Source of the DNA: Pseudomonadota bacterium
GTDB lineage: Bacteria > Desulfobacterota > Desulfobacteria > Desulfobacterales > JAHIVH01
Direction: 5' to 3'
DNA: 64,000 nucleotides
Assembly (NCBI GenBank): GCA_018816735.1
Contig: JAHIVH010000113.1
Span: 122,754 to 186,753, forward strand
A model generated the notes under the pieces. That model ran no database searches. It saw only the letters and a list, made by a program, of their open reading frames with translations, and was not told the origin of the DNA. A program made the translations under genes and the position numbers. Below are positions 36,888 to 46,799 of the stretch, in pieces (the stretch's first letter is position 1; each line of letters starts with the position of its first letter).

Positions 36888-37358
36888 CTAATCTACAGTC
36901 TTTTCCAAGCATACTTCAATCAGAAACCCACCGTCTTCTGTCTTGAAAGGGATAGCAATCTTGGGCCCATCTGTGTAATGGGTAATGGTGTGCCCTTTAC
37001 CACTTACAACAGAAGGTATGGCCGCATCAAACAATTTCCCCAGGGCTTCGAGCTCCTTTCTCGCCTGACCCGATATCATATTGGTCAACTCACCAACAGC
37101 GTCGGCAACTTCATGGTCAATTTTTGTCATTTTTTCTCCAAACATATTGGAAACAATTTGCAAGATACAGGCTTCTTCAAACGTAATTGCAATAGTTCCA
37201 TTCGCAGCCCCGGTGATTCCGATCACACCCGTAACATCCCCTCTGGCGATATCTTCCTTTTTAACAAATGGTTTTCCCGGTTTACAGCTAATAAACGCCA
37301 TTGTTTCAAGAACATTTTTTGTTGCTGTGATAAAGGGGTTTATCATGGTTGCATCCAT
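36888..37358 (-). CDS. cheX: CheX-like CheY-phosphate phosphatase
   Basis: 156 residues. It fits the CheX/CheC family: INPFITATKNVLETMAFISC at the N-terminus, GDVTGVIGITGAANGTIAITFEE, and the active-site helix pattern ADAVGELTNMISGQARKELE (E...N spacing). It removes phosphate from CheY, encoded 120 bp downstream. Confidence 0.85.
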   Translation of the reverse strand: MDATMINPFITATKNVLETMAFISCKPGKPFVKKEDIARGDVTGVIGITGAANGTIAITFEEACILQIVSNMFGEKMTKIDHEVADAVGELTNMISGQARKELEALGKLFDAAIPSVVSGKGHTITHYTDGPKIAIPFKTEDGGFLIEVCLEKTVD

Positions 37359-37488
37359 TACTCATCCTCCACATAATCATTCTTTATAGTGTCAACAAGG
37401 GGTTCTCTGTTTAATCAATCTTGGCTCATCACAAAAGAATTCTCTTTAAAAAATCATACCGGAGCCATCGTTACCATGACAATCGGTT

Positions 37489-37842
37489 TTAGATAACATT
37501 ATCCGGAAATTTAGCATTGTATTGAACGAGCTTTTTTAAATGCGTGTAGCTGTCAATATCTACGGAGTTAAAATATAAGGCCATGCCGGAAGGCTCTTTT
37601 CTGACAACGGTTCCTTTCATTTTAAGCACGACATTATCAACCGTCCCTGTGAGCACGATCTCAATATCACAGGACGTGCCCATGAGAAAATCTTCTGCAG
37701 TTTTGACAAAAAGCCCTCTCATGCTCAGGTCGCGAGAGCTGCCGTCTACATGAATTTCCTTATCACTTGTTTTCAGAAAAACTTTTGTTTCAAAGCTGAC
37801 ACGCTCTCCCTGGCGTTTTTCTGAATTATCTTGAGTGTCCAT
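37489..37842 (-). CDS. PilZ-domain c-di-GMP binding protein
   Basis: 117 residues, a single PilZ domain. The N-terminal basic motif lies in EKRQGERVSFET and the second motif (D/N)xSxxG appears as RDLSMRGLFV. PilZ proteins bind cyclic di-GMP and often brake flagella. It is adjacent to a HD-GYP gene that would degrade the same messenger, and to cheX and cheY. Confidence 0.8.
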   Translation of the reverse strand: MDTQDNSEKRQGERVSFETKVFLKTSDKEIHVDGSSRDLSMRGLFVKTAEDFLMGTSCDIEIVLTGTVDNVVLKMKGTVVRKEPSGMALYFNSVDIDSYTHLKKLVQYNAKFPDNVI

Positions 37843-37898
37843 GCCTTATTCCTTATGCGTCAATCATCATTAAAAGGGATTTGTAATTTCGGTTATAT

Positions 37899-39437
37899 TC
37901 ACAATTTCCCGGCCTCATACACACGGATAAACGCGTCAACAAGTATTGGATCAAACTGGGTTCCGGCACATTCCTTTATTATCCGGATGACTTTTTCTGT
38001 GGGCATTTTTTGTCTGTATGCCCGGTCTGACGCCATGGCATCAAATGCATCTGCCACAGACAATATTCTTGAAAGAAAGGGAATGTCTTCGCCCTTCAGG
38101 CCCACGGGATACCCTGTGCCATCATATTTTTCATGATGATGCCTGATAATATGCTGTTCTCTGTTCCATAAACCGAGCTGTCCCACAATATTTGCACCAA
38201 TCACCGGGTGCTCCTTTATGGTTTCAAATTCTTCAGGTGTCAGTCTGCCGGGCTTTAAGAGGATGTCATCCCGTACACCAATTTTTCCGATATCATGAAG
38301 GTGGCCTGCAAAATTCAACACATCCAGATCCTCCTTGGAACATGCCACTTCTTCACCTATTAAAACACTGATTTCAGCAACCCTGTTTGAATGTTTCTTG
38401 GTATAAGCATCTTTGGCTTCAATCGCTGTTACAAATGCATACAGGGTTGAAAATAAATTCTCGTAAATATTTTCATAAAGTGCCAGATTTTCAATCGCAT
38501 AAGCGGCCTTGTGGGCCATAAAAGATAAATAATACAGATCTTTTTCATTAAAGCGGCTGTTTCGGTTTTTTACGGAAGCGGTTAACACGCCAAACACTTT
38601 TTCCCGTATTTTCAAAGGCACGACCATAAAAGACAGGATATTTTCCGGCAAACCCCGTGTTAATTTATTATCAGAAATAAGAAGGGGAATCTCATCGGAG
38701 GCGATTTCCATGATCAACGATTCAATGGCCTCATTAAAATCGCCTGATGACCGGACTGAATCAGGTGATGTGTCTTTCTGTTTGCCAAGCGTATGTGCCA
38801 CATGGGATGAAATTTCAAACGGTTTTTTTACAGAATCATTGATCACAAAAAACCGCACCTCGTCCGCATGGGTAATTTCCGCGCCCATATCCACAACCCG
38901 CTTGAAAACGTCAATACTCGAACTGATCATGGTGAAATCGCTCATGATATTATTTAAAATATTAAGCTCTTCCACTTTATACAGAAGTTCCTTATTTAAT
39001 TTCTCAAGACGGGCCTTGCTTTGAACTTCCTTTTTTAAAACAATATTTTCAACAAACAGCTGCCGTTCTCTTAATACCCGGCGCACACAGAGTTCCATCT
39101 GGTCCAGATTCACCGGCTTTATCAGAAAATCCACCACGCCGTTTTTAAGGGTTTTTATGGTATTGTCAAGCGACGGGTAACCTGTCATGACCACAACAGG
39201 AATGGTATTATCCGTATCTCTGATGTATTCCGCTAATGCAAGTCCATCCATCTCGGGCATATTAATATCTGTCAGGCAACAGTCAATGGAATAATTTTTT
39301 AGAACCTCTGTGGCCTCCAATCCATTATTCGCTGTAATAACCTGATACCCCTTATCGCTGAAATATTCACTGGCAATTTCCAGAATACTTGTTTCATCAT
39401 CAACGAAAAGAATGGTTTCCTTCTGAAGTCTATTCAT
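37899..39437 (-). CDS. response regulator with GAF-like and HD-GYP domains
   Basis: 512 residues. Receiver 1-120 is intact (LFVDDETSI, CLTDINMPEMDG, LIKPVN). A coiled linker and GAF-like region span ~150-320 (VVPLKIREKVFGVLTASV). The HD-GYP domain from ~325 shows HLHDIGKIGVRDDILLKP, HHEKYDGTGYPVGL and LSVADAFDAMASDRAYR. HD-GYP enzymes hydrolyse cyclic di-GMP. It is the first gene of the leftward signalling group and divergent from the helicase gene. Confidence 0.92.
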   Translation of the reverse strand: MNRLQKETILFVDDETSILEIASEYFSDKGYQVITANNGLEATEVLKNYSIDCCLTDINMPEMDGLALAEYIRDTDNTIPVVVMTGYPSLDNTIKTLKNGVVDFLIKPVNLDQMELCVRRVLRERQLFVENIVLKKEVQSKARLEKLNKELLYKVEELNILNNIMSDFTMISSSIDVFKRVVDMGAEITHADEVRFFVINDSVKKPFEISSHVAHTLGKQKDTSPDSVRSSGDFNEAIESLIMEIASDEIPLLISDNKLTRGLPENILSFMVVPLKIREKVFGVLTASVKNRNSRFNEKDLYYLSFMAHKAAYAIENLALYENIYENLFSTLYAFVTAIEAKDAYTKKHSNRVAEISVLIGEEVACSKEDLDVLNFAGHLHDIGKIGVRDDILLKPGRLTPEEFETIKEHPVIGANIVGQLGLWNREQHIIRHHHEKYDGTGYPVGLKGEDIPFLSRILSVADAFDAMASDRAYRQKMPTEKVIRIIKECAGTQFDPILVDAFIRVYEAGKL

Positions 39438-39653
39438 TAATTAATAAAACCCTGTCGTATTTATTAAATCGAAATATAAATGGCAAATTGTTGCTAATTG
39501 AGCCAATTTTTCAACTTTCGTCTGAAAATCAGCTCTCGAAGATTATGAAGCGTGATGCCAAATCCATTAATGAGGAACAAAAAGAACACGTTTATGTTCT
39601 TGTATATCACACTCCTATCATATATTACAACATCTGTTGCAAAAAAGTTATGC

Positions 39654-41063
39654 ATGAAAAAAACGATTAAGCTCATTTGGATGTCGACCTTGCGCATTAT
39701 CATAAAAAAAAGACTGCATCTGATAGATGCACCACCATTTCTATCGGATATGCTGCAAAAAAAACTCACGCTCCAGAATCCCAAATGGCTTGAAAATGAA
39801 CGCATGGGAAGATGGAACAAGGGCATACCCAAAACATTGGCATTTTACGACATATTAAAAAGCAGCCTCTCTGTCCCCCGGGGACTTGCTCGGTGGGTAA
39901 TTCTCCAGGCAAGGGAAAATAACATTGACCACACCATTGACGATAGAAGGCGCTGCCTGCCCGATATCCATATAGAATTTCAAGGCTCATTAAAACCCTT
40001 CCAGACCCAGGCTGCCAATGTGATGTTATCTAAAGACTTCGGAACACTGAATGCGCCGACCGGTTCAGGAAAAACAGTGATGGCACTTTTCATGATTGCC
40101 GCAAGAAACCAGCCTGCAACCATAATCGTTCATAACAAGAGCTTAGCGCATCAATGGATATCCCGGATTGAAACATTTCTCGGCATCGCGGAAAAAGAAG
40201 TCGGTCTGGTTGGTGATGGAAAAAAAATAATTGGAGAGCATGTCACCGTGGCCCTGGTTCAAAGTGTATACAAATATTCTAAGGAGATTGCCCGAAAAAC
40301 CGGATTTCTTGTTGTGGATGAATGCCACCGAACGCCATCAAGAACGTTCACAGAGGCAGTCAGCCATTTTGATTCAACCTATTCTCTCGGATTAAGCGCC
40401 ACGCCATACCGCAGAGACAATCTCTCGAACCTTATTTTCTGGTATCTGGGTGATGCGCATCACACGATCGACAAATCCTATCTGGTCGAAACCGGAGATA
40501 TTCTCTCGGCAGAAATTATGATACGAAAAACACAATTCAAAACGTCTTTCGATCCGGTCAGGGAATATACCAAAATGCTTTCCGAACTTGCGGCAAACGA
40601 TGAAAGGAACCGGCTTATTGCATCGGATGTGGCCCAGGAAGCCTCTGATCAAAAAGGGGCCTTTCTGATTCTTTCAGATAGAAAAACACATTGTGAATCC
40701 CTGAAAACGCTTCTTCAGTACAAATATAAAATAAACGCTGAAATACTGACGGGTGATCTGAATTCAAACCAGAGAGACGAAATTATAAAACGCCTGAAGC
40801 AAGGTAATCTTAAAGTGCTCATCGCCACAGGTCAGCTTATTGGGGAAGGATTCGACGCAGAGAATCTCGCCACGCTGTTTCTTGCAACACCTGTCCGGTT
40901 CAGCGGAAGGATCTTGCAGTATCTGGGAAGAGTTTTAAGGCCGTCCGGGGATAAACAAAAAGCACGTGTATTTGATTATGTGGATATCCACGTGGATGTG
41001 CTTGTGAATGCTGCAATGGCCAGGAAAAAGGCCTACGGCAGACACGCGACCATATATGAATAG
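39654..41063 (+). CDS. superfamily 2 DEAD/DEAH-box helicase (XPB/RAD25-like)
   Basis: 469 residues from ATG 39654; the frame stays open to an ATG at 39552, but those extra residues look unlike the family and neither start has a clear ribosome-binding site. Motifs: I NAPTGSGKTVMAL, II VVDECHRTP, III GLSATPYRRD, and in the second RecA fold LILSDRKTHCESL, VLIATGQLIGEGFDAE and QYLGRVLRP (VI). The conserved lead-in NPKWLENERMGRWN is typical of this bacterial group. It may act in DNA repair or defence; no partner gene is adjacent. Confidence 0.85.
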   Translation: MKKTIKLIWMSTLRIIIKKRLHLIDAPPFLSDMLQKKLTLQNPKWLENERMGRWNKGIPKTLAFYDILKSSLSVPRGLARWVILQARENNIDHTIDDRRRCLPDIHIEFQGSLKPFQTQAANVMLSKDFGTLNAPTGSGKTVMALFMIAARNQPATIIVHNKSLAHQWISRIETFLGIAEKEVGLVGDGKKIIGEHVTVALVQSVYKYSKEIARKTGFLVVDECHRTPSRTFTEAVSHFDSTYSLGLSATPYRRDNLSNLIFWYLGDAHHTIDKSYLVETGDILSAEIMIRKTQFKTSFDPVREYTKMLSELAANDERNRLIASDVAQEASDQKGAFLILSDRKTHCESLKTLLQYKYKINAEILTGDLNSNQRDEIIKRLKQGNLKVLIATGQLIGEGFDAENLATLFLATPVRFSGRILQYLGRVLRPSGDKQKARVFDYVDIHVDVLVNAAMARKKAYGRHATIYE

Positions 41064-41120
41064 CCACACCTGACATTCAGAATAAAATTCATAAATATAA
41101 AACTATATCCAAACAATATA

Positions 41121-41149
41121 TTGACATTTTGAAATTTTTATGAATAATT
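41121..41149 (+). promoter_or_regulatory. candidate sigma-70 promoter for the Lrp-family gene
   Basis: TTGACA at 41121-41126 and ATAATT at 41144-41149 with 17 bases between; the -10 box is off consensus. The surrounding AT-rich stretch could also hold autoregulatory Lrp sites. Confidence 0.4.
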
Positions 41150-41174
41150 GTTGTTAAATATTGGAGATACATGA

Positions 41175-41645
41175 ATGATTGATGATACCAGCTTGCACAT
41201 ATTGAAAATCCTACAGGAAAAAGCCAGAATTCCAAACGTGGAAGTGGCCAGGCAAGTCGGCCTTGCGCCATCTGCTGTTCTTGAACGGATTAAAAAAATG
41301 GAAAAGCAGGGACTTATTGACGGCTATGAAGTCAGACTGAATCCTGAACAATTTAAACGGAACCTCGTTGCTTTTATTTTTGTGGATATGACGGATAGAA
41401 ATGACCTGCCGGAAGCGGAAAAATGTCTCTCCGGCCTGACAGATATACAGGAACTTCATTTCATCACCGGAGAAGATTGCTATTTGTTGAAGGTGAGGGT
41501 ACGGGATACCAGCGATCTTGAAAAGCTGATCCGGGAAAAAATATCCCGAATCGGAAAAGGGTGTAAAACCCGTACACTGATATCCCTGAAAACAGTCAAG
41601 GAGACATCCCGCATCCCTCTTGAGGACTATTGCAGTAAAACGTGA
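41175..41645 (+). CDS. Lrp/AsnC-family transcriptional regulator
   Basis: 156 residues. N-terminal helix-turn-helix (LHILKILQEKARIPNVEVARQVGLAPSAVLERIKKMEKQGLI) and C-terminal RAM/AsnC ligand domain (LVAFIFVDM ... LTDIQELHFITGEDCYLLKVRVRD). It lies 43 bp before lysA in the same direction, so it probably senses an amino acid, possibly lysine or diaminopimelate, and controls lysA. The ligand is inferred from context only. Confidence 0.9.
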   Translation: MIDDTSLHILKILQEKARIPNVEVARQVGLAPSAVLERIKKMEKQGLIDGYEVRLNPEQFKRNLVAFIFVDMTDRNDLPEAEKCLSGLTDIQELHFITGEDCYLLKVRVRDTSDLEKLIREKISRIGKGCKTRTLISLKTVKETSRIPLEDYCSKT

Positions 41646-41688
41646 AATATGAGAACAAAAAACATGTGTATACAAGGAGAAATAATTT

Positions 41689-42942
41689 ATGCCCATGCCT
41701 ACTGATTTTTCAAACCGGCTGTCACCGGCCTTAGAGCATATTGCAGCGCATTTCGGGACCCCTTTCCACATATATGATGAAAAAGGCATCCGGGAAACCG
41801 GCGACTCACTGAAAACGGCTTTTTCCGGGTTGCCGTTTTTCAAGGAATATTTTGCCGTAAAAGCCCTTCCCAATCCGGCTATCCTCAGCATCATGAAAAG
41901 CCTTGGATTTGGATTTGACTGCAGCTCCATACCTGAACTGATGATAAGCCGGAAGACAGGGGCGACCCAAAACGACATCATGTTTACATCCAACAACACA
42001 CACCCTCTGGAATTTATTGAAGCCGCCAGCCATGGGGGGTCTATCTTGAATCTTGATGACATTTCACTGATCGAAAAAGTACCGGTCATGCCCGAACTGA
42101 TTTGCTTCAGATACAATCCAGGTGAAAGGCGCACAGGAAACAGCATCATCGGAAATCCTCTGGAAGCCAAATACGGCGTATCCCACGATCAGATCATCGA
42201 TGCCTATCGGGAATCCCAAAAACGTGGGGCCAGACGCTTCGGCCTTCATACCATGCTGGCATCAAATGAGCTGAATTATACATATATGGTGGAAACCACC
42301 CGGATGCTTCTCCAGACTGTGGAAATGATATCGGAAAAAATCGGACAACCCTTTGAATTCATCAATATCGGCGGCGGCCTTGGCATTCCCTACAAACCTG
42401 AAGACACATATCTCGATATTAAAGCCATGGCAGAAGAAATCACCGCCCTTATGAATCTGTTCAGACAAAATCATGGCTATTGCCCGAAGTTCTTTATGGA
42501 AAGCGGCAGATATATGACCGGCCCCCACGGCATACTTGTGACGCGTGCCATTAACTCCAAAAATACTTACAGAAGCTATATCGGCGTGGATGCTTGCATG
42601 TCATCCCTGATGCGACCCGGAATATATGGGGCGTATCATCATATTACCGTTCATGAAAAGGAAGATGCTCCCCGGACACTTGTTGCAGATGTTGTGGGCT
42701 CCCTGTGTGAAAATAATGATAAATTTGCCGTCCAACGGCCATTGCCGGAAATTTCAGACGGGGATCTGTTGATGATTCATGATACAGGCGCCCACGGTTA
42801 TGCCATGGGATTTAATTACAACGGACGGCTTCGTCCGAAAGAACTGCTTTTAAAACCGGATGGTCATGTTGAGCTGATCAGACGTGAAGAAACACCGGAA
42901 GACTATTTCAGAACGCTTGATTTTGAACCGGATGCGATATAG
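41689..42942 (+). CDS. lysA: LysA-type diaminopimelate decarboxylase
   Basis: 417 residues, fold-III PLP decarboxylase. The Schiff-base Lys is in YFAVKALPNP, the glycine loop in INIGGGLGIPY and the active-site Cys in VGSLCENNDKFA. HDTGAHGYAMGFNYNGR closes the C-terminal barrel. The reaction is meso-diaminopimelate to lysine. AAGGAG precedes the ATG. Related decarboxylases (carboxynorspermidine, arginine) remain possible, but motif order and length fit LysA best. Confidence 0.8.
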   Translation: MPMPTDFSNRLSPALEHIAAHFGTPFHIYDEKGIRETGDSLKTAFSGLPFFKEYFAVKALPNPAILSIMKSLGFGFDCSSIPELMISRKTGATQNDIMFTSNNTHPLEFIEAASHGGSILNLDDISLIEKVPVMPELICFRYNPGERRTGNSIIGNPLEAKYGVSHDQIIDAYRESQKRGARRFGLHTMLASNELNYTYMVETTRMLLQTVEMISEKIGQPFEFINIGGGLGIPYKPEDTYLDIKAMAEEITALMNLFRQNHGYCPKFFMESGRYMTGPHGILVTRAINSKNTYRSYIGVDACMSSLMRPGIYGAYHHITVHEKEDAPRTLVADVVGSLCENNDKFAVQRPLPEISDGDLLMIHDTGAHGYAMGFNYNGRLRPKELLLKPDGHVELIRREETPEDYFRTLDFEPDAI

Positions 42943-42960
42943 CATTTTAAATCCGATAAA

Positions 42961-42998
42961 AAACCCGGATTTGCGTTCATGCAATCCGGGTTTTTTTT
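42961..42998. terminator. bidirectional Rho-independent terminator
   Basis: An 11-bp stem AAACCCGGATT/AATCCGGGTTT has T-tracts on both strands. It ends lysA (plus) and the convergent CoA-transferase gene (minus). Confidence 0.85.
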
Positions 42999-43033
42999 AT
43001 GATCGCCTGCCTGATATTCGGCAGACCCATTTT

Positions 43034-45211
43034 TTACTTGATATAGCCGGCTGATTCCAGTGCAAAGACTACCACTTTTTTCATCAACTTCTCTTTGATG
43101 GAAGAAGGATTGGCAAGCTGCATTCTTTCAAGAAAAGGCTTTGCGCTCGCCGAATCCGGCCCGAACATCCGCCTGACAAGATTGAAAAGGGTTTTGCCTT
43201 TTTTATTATCAACATTTGCCTTGAATGCACGAAGCGCCTGGCCAATCATGACCTCTTCAGGTTTGAAAATCGTGCCAAAGGGGAACAGGACAAAAAGGCC
43301 TTTTTCCTTATAAGGTGCGGCCAGTGCGTTCAGATGTTCCGGTGAATTATTTCTGAAACGTTCCGGAATCTGATAACTTTTTGCAACTTTCCCGGCTTTT
43401 TTAGCCTGGGTTAACAAGTCCTCCTGAAATCTTGAATCAGCAACATGAATAAGTGAAATGGCCACATCCTCATCAGATTTACCCCTTAAATCTGCAATGC
43501 CGTATTCGGTGACAATAATATCCCTAAGGTGCTTGGGCACAGAACAATGGCCATAATTAAAGACAATATTTGATTTGGCCTTTTCACCTTCCATCCGTGT
43601 GCTTCTGATCATGATAACACCACGACCGTCCTTGAGTTCATGGGCCATGGAAACAAAGTTATACTGACCGCCAATGCCACTTATCACCCGGCCATCCTCA
43701 AGCGCATCCGAAGCCACGGCACCATTCAATGAAGCAACCAGACCGGCATTGACGAACCTGCCATGAATACGCTGCAACCGCCTTAAGGTTTCACCGCCAT
43801 AGAGCTGATTGACTACTTCAACACCGGTCATTGAGAACTGCATTCTCTCTTCTTCACTCATGTCCCTGAGTGACTGATAAAATCTTTCAGGACCGACAAA
43901 AAAAGCACCATGCATGATAACGCCGCCTTTGAGCGCGGTTCCCATGCATGTTTCGATGATTGCCTTCCTGGCTGTTTCATCAGAGAGATTTGCGGGGATA
44001 CGCTTATCCCCATTTACAATGCACTCATCCTCATATGTGAGGCTGTCCTTGAAAATACCAAGTTCCTGGAGGAGGAGAACATCTTTTTCTGAAAGGCGGG
44101 TCCGGACAGCGTCTTCCTCAACCATCAAATCCAAAAATTCAGGTGTAATTTTTTCCGTTATTTTACCCTCATTGAGAAGCTTTTGTATAGCCGCATTCTC
44201 ATAAACCTTTCTTTTCAGAATGCCGCTTTTATATAAATGAATAAATCCGTCTACCAGCATTTCAGAAGACCCGTAAAGACCCTGATCAAACGTTTCAAGG
44301 CCGCCTATCTCTTCTATCATATTGGGCCAGTTGTCCTGAACTTTCATATCCGATATAAGCTTTTTATATTGATCGTTATGATCCTGCCTGGCCTGAAGTC
44401 CGCAAACAAGTCCGTCGCCAAGAGAACCGATACCTATCTGCAGCGTCCCGCCGTCTTTCACCAGCGTGCTGGTGTAGAGGCCGATCATATGGTCCTGCAC
44501 CGTCACAGGCTCTTTGGGCACATTAAAGAGATCAAAATAATAATCCGGATTGTCAACGATCATATCCGCCTCACTCCCATCAGAGCAGGCATCCCCATAC
44601 ATGAACGGCAGGTTTTCGTTAACCATGCCAATGATCGCCACTTTTCTGCCTTTTTTCTCCTCTTCCCTCAGGGCGCGCGCTGCTTCAAGCGGGGTATCCG
44701 AATTGCAACTGGCGCTGTAATAGACCTTGCCATCTATTGTTTTTTTGGCAAGCATCTGGGCAGCCACATTCATGCCAATCTTGATGATATCTCTGACCAC
44801 ATGCGTATAATTGGTACTGATGTGATTTCTTTGAGCATACTCAACGCTTAAATACGTCGCTGCCCGGCTGAAAAACTCGTGAATTTTGACATTGGGCGGC
44901 AGTTTGTTTGCCCTTAAGTCACGAATACAGTCAAAATCCGGCCAGGTTGGCCAGGTCCGCTCGGCAATGGGGGCAACCAGCCGTCTTTCCAGATCGCTTG
45001 ACCATGTGGGTTTTTCTAGAAACAGTGCGGAGAGAATCGTTAAATCTATAGATGGATCTTCCTTGGCCCGCCTGTAAAACTCATTTGCAAGGAGATTGGG
45101 TTTACCCAGCGCCAATGGCATTCCCATAACAATTTTTTTCCCGACTTTCCCGATAACATCATCTACACATTTTTTTACATCCTCATAATACTTGGGCCTT
45201 TGGCTTTCCAT
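43034..45211 (-). CDS. acetyl-CoA hydrolase/transferase family protein
   Basis: 725 residues with both halves of the family: the N-terminal hydrolase/transferase domain (VMGMPLALGKPNLL) and the C-terminal domain (SGIGGQYNFVSMAHELKDGRGVIMIRSTR, HCSVPKHLRDIIVTEYGIADLRGKSDEDVAISLI). Members move CoA between acetate and other acyl groups or hydrolyse acetyl-CoA. The protein is longer than the ~430-540 residues of many relatives but matches a ~700-residue subgroup I recognise. The acceptor acid cannot be told. Single gene. Confidence 0.85.
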   Translation of the reverse strand: MESQRPKYYEDVKKCVDDVIGKVGKKIVMGMPLALGKPNLLANEFYRRAKEDPSIDLTILSALFLEKPTWSSDLERRLVAPIAERTWPTWPDFDCIRDLRANKLPPNVKIHEFFSRAATYLSVEYAQRNHISTNYTHVVRDIIKIGMNVAAQMLAKKTIDGKVYYSASCNSDTPLEAARALREEEKKGRKVAIIGMVNENLPFMYGDACSDGSEADMIVDNPDYYFDLFNVPKEPVTVQDHMIGLYTSTLVKDGGTLQIGIGSLGDGLVCGLQARQDHNDQYKKLISDMKVQDNWPNMIEEIGGLETFDQGLYGSSEMLVDGFIHLYKSGILKRKVYENAAIQKLLNEGKITEKITPEFLDLMVEEDAVRTRLSEKDVLLLQELGIFKDSLTYEDECIVNGDKRIPANLSDETARKAIIETCMGTALKGGVIMHGAFFVGPERFYQSLRDMSEEERMQFSMTGVEVVNQLYGGETLRRLQRIHGRFVNAGLVASLNGAVASDALEDGRVISGIGGQYNFVSMAHELKDGRGVIMIRSTRMEGEKAKSNIVFNYGHCSVPKHLRDIIVTEYGIADLRGKSDEDVAISLIHVADSRFQEDLLTQAKKAGKVAKSYQIPERFRNNSPEHLNALAAPYKEKGLFVLFPFGTIFKPEEVMIGQALRAFKANVDNKKGKTLFNLVRRMFGPDSASAKPFLERMQLANPSSIKEKLMKKVVVFALESAGYIK

Positions 45212-45352
45212 CTCTTCCCCCTGGCAAAAAAATTTCTAAATATGGTTTTCCAGATAAAACCCTGTTTCTTCAAACCATACCAATTACCAAATAAATAAAA
45301 TATTTAAATGGTTACATGTATTTAAAACAGCGTTCGCCTGTCAAAGAAAATT

Positions 45353-45415
45353 TACAAAAAAGAAAGACCATTCTAAAATTTGCACGTGTTGTCAAGCTTT
45401 TTCGATAGAATGGTC
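45353..45415 (-). terminator. probable terminator after gdhA, with long loop
   Basis: A 9-bp stem GACCATTCT/AGAATGGTC (45366-45374 and 45407-45415) encloses 32 bases. On the minus strand it is followed by TTTCTTTTTTTG. The loop is unusually long for a simple terminator. Confidence 0.5.
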
Positions 45416-45449
45416 ACGCCGACCGATGGAAACAAGACCCGATGTAAAT

Positions 45450-46799
45450 TTATACGAGTCCCTGATCCAGCATGGCATCTACAACTTTAATAAATCCGGC
45501 TATATTCGCGCCATTCACATAATTTCCAGGCGTGCCATATTCTTCTGCCACATCCACACAGGCCTGATGAATACTTTTCATGATAAATTGAAGCCGCTGG
45601 TCGACTTCTTTTCTGGGCCAGCTGATGCGCATGCTGTTCTGCGCCATTTCAAGACCTGAAACCGCAACACCACCTGCATTTGAGGCTTTGGCCGGCGCAT
45701 AAAAAATCCCGGCATCCTGAAACACGGTCACCCCCCCAGGTGTTGTTGGCATATTTGCGCCTTCGCATACCAGCCGAACACCATTTTTAACCAGATGTTC
45801 CGCATCAATATGATTGATTTCATTTTCCGTGGCGCTGGGAAATGCGCAATCCGCCTTGTGATCCCACAGCGGATTGTATGCCACGCGCTGATCTCTATCC
45901 GTATATACGGCATCCTTATATTTATCCGCATATTCCTTGATCCGTCCCCGTTTGACATTTTTCAGTTTTTTAACAAATGCCAGTTTTTTTCTATCGATCC
46001 CTTTTTCATCATAAATATAACCTGAAGAATCCGAAAGGGTTAACACTTTGCCGCCCAGGTCAAGCACCTTTTCCGCCGTGTATTGGGCGACATTACCTGA
46101 TCCGGATATCAGACAATATTTCCCTTCCATGCTTTCCCCGGCTGTAGACAACATTTCCGAAGCAAAATACACGCACCCGAAGCCTGTCGCTTCCGGACGG
46201 ATCAGGCTTCCCCCCCAGTTCAGGCTTTTGCCGGTCAGGACACCGGTAAACTCATTGGACAATTTCTTGTACATACCAAACAGAAAACCGATTTCCCTGG
46301 CGCCCACGCCGATATCACCTGCGGGTACATCGGTATTGGCCCCCACATGCCTGAAAAGCTCACACATAAAACTCTGACAGAATCGCATGACTTCATTATC
46401 TGATTTTCCTTTTGGGTCAAAATCAGAGCCGCCCTTGCCACCGCCCAGGGGAAGCGTTGTCAGTGCATTTTTAAACATCTGTTCAAATGCGAGAAACTTG
46501 AGAATGGAAAGATTGACAGACGGATGAAATCTCAATCCCCCCTTATACGGGCCTATAGCACTGTTCATTTCTATTCTGAATCCCCGGTTGACATGGATAT
46601 CCCCCCGGTCATCCATCCAGGGAACCCTGAAAATAATCGTTCTCTCCGGCTCGGTGATTCTTGCCAGAATATTTGCCTTCCGATACTGAGGGTTTCTGTC
46701 CAGAACGGGTTTGACAGAGTCCACAACTTCCATGACTGCCTGATGAAATTCTTTCTGATCCGGATCCTTTTCCTTGATGCTGTCCATAATATCTTTCAT
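45450..46799 (-). CDS. gdhA: NADP-type glutamate dehydrogenase
   Basis: 449 residues, the normal length of the hexameric NADP-dependent family. Catalytic and substrate motifs PLGGGKGGSDFDPKGKSDNEVMRF and VGAREIGFLFGMYKKL are present, with the dinucleotide fold in LISGSGNVAQYTAEKVLDLGGKVLTLSDSSG. It makes glutamate from 2-oxoglutarate and ammonium. The start overlaps the end of the upstream PEP-binding gene by four bases, so the two are translationally coupled. Cofactor preference is assigned by family. Confidence 0.95.
   Translation of the reverse strand: MKDIMDSIKEKDPDQKEFHQAVMEVVDSVKPVLDRNPQYRKANILARITEPERTIIFRVPWMDDRGDIHVNRGFRIEMNSAIGPYKGGLRFHPSVNLSILKFLAFEQMFKNALTTLPLGGGKGGSDFDPKGKSDNEVMRFCQSFMCELFRHVGANTDVPAGDIGVGAREIGFLFGMYKKLSNEFTGVLTGKSLNWGGSLIRPEATGFGCVYFASEMLSTAGESMEGKYCLISGSGNVAQYTAEKVLDLGGKVLTLSDSSGYIYDEKGIDRKKLAFVKKLKNVKRGRIKEYADKYKDAVYTDRDQRVAYNPLWDHKADCAFPSATENEINHIDAEHLVKNGVRLVCEGANMPTTPGGVTVFQDAGIFYAPAKASNAGGVAVSGLEMAQNSMRISWPRKEVDQRLQFIMKSIHQACVDVAEEYGTPGNYVNGANIAGFIKVVDAMLDQGLV

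Noticed and set aside
41211..42170. 319-codon minus-strand frame across the Lrp gene and lysA
   Set aside because: Both plus-strand genes have clear motifs and ribosome-binding sites; this frame has neither.
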